Made by a program: the position numbers and the translations under genes
Notes under the pieces: model-generated
Databases searched by the model: none
Seen by the model: only the letters and a program-made list of their open reading frames with translations
What the model was told of the DNA's origin: nothing
From: Ceriagrion tenellum
Lineage: Eukaryota > Arthropoda > Insecta > Odonata > Coenagrionidae
Assembly: GCA_963169105.1 (NCBI GenBank)
Contig: OY720643.1
Coordinates: forward strand, 80,893,696 to 80,957,695
Length of the DNA stretch: 64,000 bases
Reading direction: 5' to 3'
In this document: in pieces, positions 59,000-64,000 of the stretch
Layout of the letters: every line of letters begins with the position of its first letter
Position numbering within the stretch: position 1 is the first letter of the stretch

Positions 59000-59480
59000 C
59001 GTCCATCCTCTTTGCCTACATCAACGTTCTGATCTTCCACCTCTTCCTCCCACTCCCCTCAAAAGCTTACCATCCCCCCTCAATTACACCGGACACCCTT
59101 CCTTTTCCAACCAACTCACCCTCCGTCCCTTTGTGAAGGAAGTAATTACCCGGCGCCGCGTTCTCCCGTTCCCTCTCTTTTCACCCCTCCCCGCCCAACC
59201 GAAATCCCCCCTCTCCTACCTTCCCCACCCCACTTCCTCCCCTTCTTAACACCCCCTGCCACTCATACCCCGCCACTCACCCTATCCCCTCCCCTCACGA
59301 CATTCCTGCGCCGCAGACCAGCTCCCTCTCTCTCTCTCTCTCACTCGCATTCCCTCTCCCATTGGTCCTCTTTAGCGCCTCCCCGTGCTGCCTAATCATT
59401 CCGCCAGAGGCCCCCCTTTTACGAACATGACAATACATCGATATTTGGCAAGCGTCGGCTCGGTCAATAAAAATGATGGG
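59000..59480. other. Pyrimidine-rich, GC-rich block with (CT)n run
   Basis: A C/T-rich plus strand from about 59015 to 59400, interrupted by CpG words (CCCGGCGCCGCG near 59150-59161). An uninterrupted CT run lies near 59325-59342 and an ATTGG (CCAAT) word near 59362. It belongs to the same class of strand-asymmetric islands as elsewhere in the window. Confidence 0.4.
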
Positions 59481-61480
59481 GGGGGGACGCTTTGATGGGC
59501 TCGAAAAGGGTATGAGAAATGGGTAATTATTCCGTCCTCTCTAGTAGCGTTAATAAACACTCGTGTGGGGAATATATAAAAAAAATGTTAACCACTCAAC
59601 ACCCATTCATTTACTCTGCTTTTGGAGATTGATTTTATTTCATAACATAACGCAAAAATAAAAAATTTTATATAAATATTATCAATATTTGCGTAGCAAT
59701 TACAGTTTATCGAGGGGATACATTTATTTTTGCAGCGGGGGGGAAATTACCAAATGGTGGGGAATAAATTTTTAAAAATTTCCAAATGCCACATTATCCC
59801 GAGCAATTTTATATTTAATGCCTCAAGTTCGCATTTTATAGGGTATATTATAGAGTCAGAAAATCACTTTTCTCGTCGCGATAAAATATCATCCCTAAGT
59901 TATCATTGCAATATTCTATGCATTTCTAAAACTATCTTTGCTGTCTAAAACTATTTCTAAAACTATCGGAAATCTAATCTCATATTACCACTACATGGAA
60001 GAAATGGAATCTTGAAATGATAAATAGTGCCCTTAAAGTTTAATTTAAGCTAACCACAAATTTATTATATTTATTTTTGCATAATAATATTGTGAAATAA
60101 ATTTTCCCAAATCTTCGCTTCATAAATGAATGATAAATTTCTCCATGGTACCATAATTTGGGGAAAAAACAAAGGATTATGATTATATTTTTAAAAGCAC
60201 GAAAGTTTATAAATGTAGCCACCATATTACCATTCAGTCAACGCCAGGAGTTGATTGTAGGGCATTAAATAATGTGAGTTTTACATATATTTTCTCGTGG
60301 AACACATTTTGAATGGCAGAATTCAAAATTAGTCGGTGTAAGCAGGATTACCGATTAACTTTGATTTAAATAGTAAGTCCGTATTATAGCTAGTGGCTAG
60401 CAGTTCGATGTTACGTATAGTAAAACAAATTATAAGTTTAGCATAATTTGAAAATCAATTCATTAAATACCATAAGTTTCGTTCGGCCTTTAGTTATGAA
60501 AGTTACTACCAATTTTAGGCAACTGACCACATTTAACTCTTTTACGCATTCTTGGCGGCTGATATTGTAGTAAAACATAGAATGAAAAGTTTCAAAAGAT
60601 AGGGTACGAATCGGTTTTCAAGCTATTTCAGAAGGCATTTTATGTGTCATGTATTTATTTGTTGAACTTAAAATTAGGAAGAATGTTCAATTGTAGCCAC
60701 TGAATTATTCACTGGAAATTCTTTATAAGAATTATTTCAAAATACACCACTTTTTAAGAAACGTATTATAACATTTCTGCCAACAGAAAGCTAAGGATAC
60801 ATCAATTAACATTAATGACAGTGAATCTATTTTTTAAGTAGAAGGTAAGACCTGTTAAAATTCCCTCTTGGTACGTTAATTATATTGCCGAAATACAGAC
60901 TAAAAAAACTTTCAAGTTCATTATTTTTGAGAAGTATAGAATGTTTTTTTTGTCATTTGTCATATCTGTGCACTGAACAATAACTTACAATTTAACTAAC
61001 CTTAAACACCATCACAATCATTAATACTAGACGAAGAAAAATACGACATTGATGGCTAAAAAACTCGAGACACCATTCGTAACAGATTTTGGACTAGTTG
61101 TTCTGAATTTTGGTTATCAAACCTATCTAGTTCTGTAGATAGATTTTACGTTCACGTAGTGTGAAATCAAGAGAAAAATGAGATAGAACTTTGAATTTGT
61201 TACTTCATTTATGCATTTAACTTTGTGAACAAAAATCATGACCATCGAGTGAAAAATTCTACTCAAGTCGGAATTCAAAGCCGGATTTTGAGGTTTTTCA
61301 TACTATTCCTTTTTTTGAACGGATCATTTGGATCCATTAAAAGGGATTAGAGCAATTCAAAAGAATAAAAATCCACAAGAATAGTCATAGCATTCCAAAT
61401 GTGGAGCGGAGTGACTTCATTAAGTTGTAGTTATCAGAATGGCACATTCTTTTGAACATGCTGCTCAGCGACTCTTTCTG
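59481..61480. other. AT-rich non-coding stretch
   Basis: TCTAAAACTAT occurs three times at 59925-59966 (a small decayed tandem). No gene was recognised. Confidence 0.45.
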
Positions 61481-62025
61481 AGAACTACCGTACGTGAACC
61501 TTTTAAGGCATGCGGTCCAGGATCTTTCTGCGCACTGCCGCAGATAATCTCGTTTAGGACTGCGGTTTAGGTATTTTCTTGGAGCTCAAGGATTAGTTCA
61601 ATCCCCGCCCTCCACGAATGGCGTAATCCAGTGGGTGGGTGGATTGTAACTCCGCCTCAATTTTCGCTATCTGTTTGTCCTCGAAGGAACTATATGAACA
61701 CAATTTACAACCAGCTGTTGCCTCGTTCATACGACAGTGTAGGACATGGTTCAAATTTCAAATTACAGCGTGGAACAGGGAGTTTGTGGAAAACGTTCAT
61801 TTACTTATCAGTTCACTTCTCGGAACTGTTCAATTTGAAATACACAGCTCAAGTTGATCATCATCTTCCTGGATCCCAAGGATATTGCACCGAGAGCTGT
61901 AGTCAGTGAACCAACAGAAGGGGTCTTCTTCCACTAAGGAATTTCTTGGGACTTAAATAAGATGTTCTTGTCTACTGGAAGTACATGTGACGCAATAGTC
62001 CAGAGTGTGTGCTAACCGCCTCAGC
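61481..62025. other. Mixed-composition non-coding stretch
   Basis: Near 61462-61575 there is an internally repetitive feel (AGGATCTTTCTGCGCACTGC, GACTGCGGTTTAGG) but no clean repeat unit. Two overlapping frames at 61631-61909 are unrecognised. Confidence 0.3.
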
Positions 62026-62259
62026 TCCGCGAGATCAAAGCCAAATATAGAATTCAATAATGTGGTCACTTGCGAGATTTAGAAACGCCGGATATTAGAT
62101 GTGTATGTAACTCCGTCAAGGCTATATCGAGGCTAGCCATCCGCGATCCGCGAGATCAAAGCCAAATTTAGAATTTAATAATGTGGTCACTTGCGAGATT
62201 TAGAAACGCCGGATATTAGATGTGTATGTAACTCCGTCAAGGCTATATCGAGGCTAGCC
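62026..62259 (+). repeat. Recent tandem duplication, 121-bp period
   Basis: Unit 1 at 62026-62138 and unit 2 at 62147-62259 differ at only about two positions over 113 bp (AAATATAGAATTC against AAATTTAGAATTT). Both end ATCGAGGCTAGCC. An 8-bp spacer separates them. The high identity indicates a young duplication or an assembly feature. Confidence 0.93.
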
Positions 62260-62349
62260 CCGATATCCACAAAATTTGTTTTAATTAATATAAAAAATAC
62301 TATTAGAGGCGTTGAATATACTCCCATAACTACTAAAGCTATAACTTAA

Positions 62350-62587
62350 CCCTTTAACGTCAGGTGTGCCGAATTGGACACATACCTCCAGAATCGTTGT
62401 GCCTCAGTAACCATGTAAGTTATTCCACTGTAGCCCATTAGGACGTTTTTGGCCCGCTCGTACCTAAATTCTAGGCTATTTTGAGAAAAATGCTTTTACA
62501 ATGGATGGGCGTGCTTTAAATTATCTCCCTTGATTGGGACTTGGAAGGAAAAAAATTTCAAGTAGAAAAATTGTTGTCCATAAAGGG
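62350..62587. mobile_element. piggyBac-like MITE
   Basis: The left end is CCCTTTAACGTCAGG and the reverse complement of the right end is CCCTTTATGGACAAC. TTAA flanks both ends (62346-62349 and 62588-62591). A CCCTTTA terminus with TTAA duplication is the classic signature of non-autonomous piggyBac elements. The 238-bp body is non-coding. Confidence 0.85.
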
Positions 62588-62984
62588 TTAAATGATGACT
62601 GGATATATATTCACGTCTAAAATGAGCTAAGTAGCTTTGTGGCTTTGGGATATTTTGGTCATTGGAAGAGTGTACAATGGCTCCAATTTTAATTCCAAGA
62701 AAAATAAAGACTTTGCTTATTGTTTAAATTCACATCAGGAAGAAACAATAAAAATGGATGGTATGCGGCACCCAACTGTCCGAGAGGACAGGTAGCTTTA
62801 AATGATGGTGAACAAAGGTCAACCGAAAGGAATTCCAACTGAGAGAATTTTCCATTTGCATTGAGCAGTTTAAACAAAGGAAAATAATCAGGAGTCAGTA
62901 CACATGAATATATATTGAGAAGAAGCAGTCTAAGTTTTGAATTCAAATTCATCTAAAGATGTAAGCGAAGCTAATGAGTTTAAT

Positions 62985-63055
62985 TATAAATGAACTTATC
63001 CATTGGACTGATCTTTATTGGACATGATATAAATGAACTTATCCATTGGACTGAT
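62985..63055 (+). repeat. Short direct repeat, 43-bp period
   Basis: TATAAATGAACTTATCCATT and the following GGACTGAT occur exactly at 62985-63012 and again at 63028-63055, separated by 15 bp. Confidence 0.9.
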
Positions 63056-64000
63056 ATTGGTCCCAGCTTTTATCTAATACTTTTTCATACCCATACATTA
63101 CCATCTTCCTCATTGTATGGAAATAACCCTTCAATAATATTCAACTTCTGAAGTGTCTAAAGTTATACTTGGACTCTCGTTATAAGCTACAACTAGGTAC
63201 GACATGACTGCTACTCTCGGGTAATTCGGACCAAAGTTAGATAAATTGCAGAGTTACTTCAACAATAATTTCCATACTTGCAAAAAGTAGCCATATTGGA
63301 ATATTGTAAAATTTTAAACTGATTAATTTTCATCGTTCGTATTTGCTGCATATTTTCCACATATTTTTCGAACAAATATTGACATTTCGTTCCCCTAGTG
63401 GAATTGCGAATACACTAATAATTCGAGGCACATATTGTTTTCACATATGCCATCACGATAACGCCATAAATTATGTAAATTATGACTTTGCCCAAACATA
63501 TATACAAACAAATACAAATTGCCCGTACAATAAATACAAAAAATATCATTCGTTTTACCAACGGAGCAATTTCGCACACAATACAATTATTGGACCGTAC
63601 TAACAGAATTCTAATAATACCATTATTTCACGATGAAGTGTCAGTAATTATTAAACGTTCGTCTATAAGACTATTATGATATCATTACTTACGCAAAAAA
63701 ATAGTATTTGCATTCCAAATGTGTCCTTAACTTTTCATAAAAACCTTCCTTGAAAACGTTTGTAACTCCATTTTAGCATCTACATGACAACAGTTTTTCC
63801 GCCAAAATATGTTAAAATACGTCTAATTAATCAGATATAATGTGACGTGAATATTTTTTTCGACGATCAAATGACAGACTTAGTTGCCAAACACACATGC
63901 AGTATTACATTGTTTTGAACCAAGAATATAACTTTTTCGTTTTCCACTTTTCTCTCGGAGATATTTTCACTCAATTTATAACTCTCGGCAGGAGCTTGAA
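63056..64000. other. AT-rich non-coding stretch
   Basis: Three overlapping small frames (63343-63679) on both strands have no recognised motif. Nothing else was seen to the window end. Confidence 0.45.

Noticed and set aside
1..64000. CRISPR arrays, bacterial operons, rRNA genes, telomeric TTAGG arrays, LTR retrotransposons or endogenous viral genes
   Set aside because: I looked for each and saw no regularly spaced repeats, Shine-Dalgarno-linked genes, rRNA signatures, telomeric arrays, paired LTRs or viral protein motifs.

Overview
The window looks like intergenic or intronic DNA from an arthropod nuclear genome, most likely an insect. It is AT-rich, has no operon-like gene packing, and no open reading frame exceeds about 165 codons. 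Nothing in it reads as a complete host protein-coding gene. What can be identified is almost entirely transposable-element debris: 5'-truncated, frameshifted non-LTR retrotransposon (LINE) 3' ends, two copies of a tRNA-derived SINE, at least seven non-autonomous DNA transposons (MITEs) whose inverted repeats and mostly target-site duplications can be read directly, foldback hairpins, and diverged tandem and dispersed repeats. The insect assignment is an inference from the kinds of LINE and SINE; the species cannot be named from the sequence.

Layout. 0-9 kb: a GC-rich patch (1.6-1.9 kb), an endonuclease/RT-type LINE tail (2.9-3.2 kb), a decayed repeat cluster (5.2-5.6 kb), a minus-strand SINE (6.3-6.5 kb), a GA-rich block (6.7-7.3 kb) and a Harbinger-like MITE (7.6-8.0 kb). 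9-22 kb: a minus-strand Jockey/CR1-like LINE tail with an F-V-D-D reverse-transcriptase motif (11.5-12.4 kb), a weak LINE tail (16.5 kb), a plus-strand SINE (18.2 kb), a CpG-rich block (20.0-20.7 kb) and another LINE tail (21.2 kb). 22-37 kb: GC-rich blocks at 23.4, 25.2, 28.2 and 32.9 kb, two inverted copies of one TTAA-flanked MITE family (29.0 and 36.4 kb), a direct-repeat pair (29.6/30.3 kb) and a tandem duplication (32.2-32.8 kb). 37-48.5 kb: CpG-rich blocks (38.7-39.4, 40.4-40.9, 47.2-48.0 kb), a PIF/Harbinger-like MITE (42.2 kb), a LINE tail (43.3-44.0 kb), an inverted pair of tRNA-like sequences (44.7-45.2 kb), a hairpin (46.7 kb) and a hAT-like MITE (48.1 kb). 48.5-64 kb: a LINE tail (49.5-50.1 kb), a GC-richer block with three octamer motifs (55.2-55.5 kb), a second PIF/Harbinger-like MITE (57.1 kb), direct and inverted repeats (57.5-58.4 kb), a pyrimidine-rich block (59.0-59.5 kb), a recent tandem duplication (62.0-62.3 kb) and a piggyBac-like MITE (62.35-62.6 kb).

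How it fits together. No pathway is encoded. The LINE families would supply the machinery that mobilises tRNA-derived SINEs, and the MITEs depend on transposases not encoded here. The most unusual structure is the pair of oppositely oriented tRNA-like sequences at 44.7-45.2 kb. Both keep consensus RNA polymerase III A and B boxes, both are framed by the same inverted repeat, and one sits inside a 51-bp near-perfect palindrome, as if a tRNA/SINE head had become the core of a foldback element. The best host regulatory candidate is the block at 55.2-55.5 kb.
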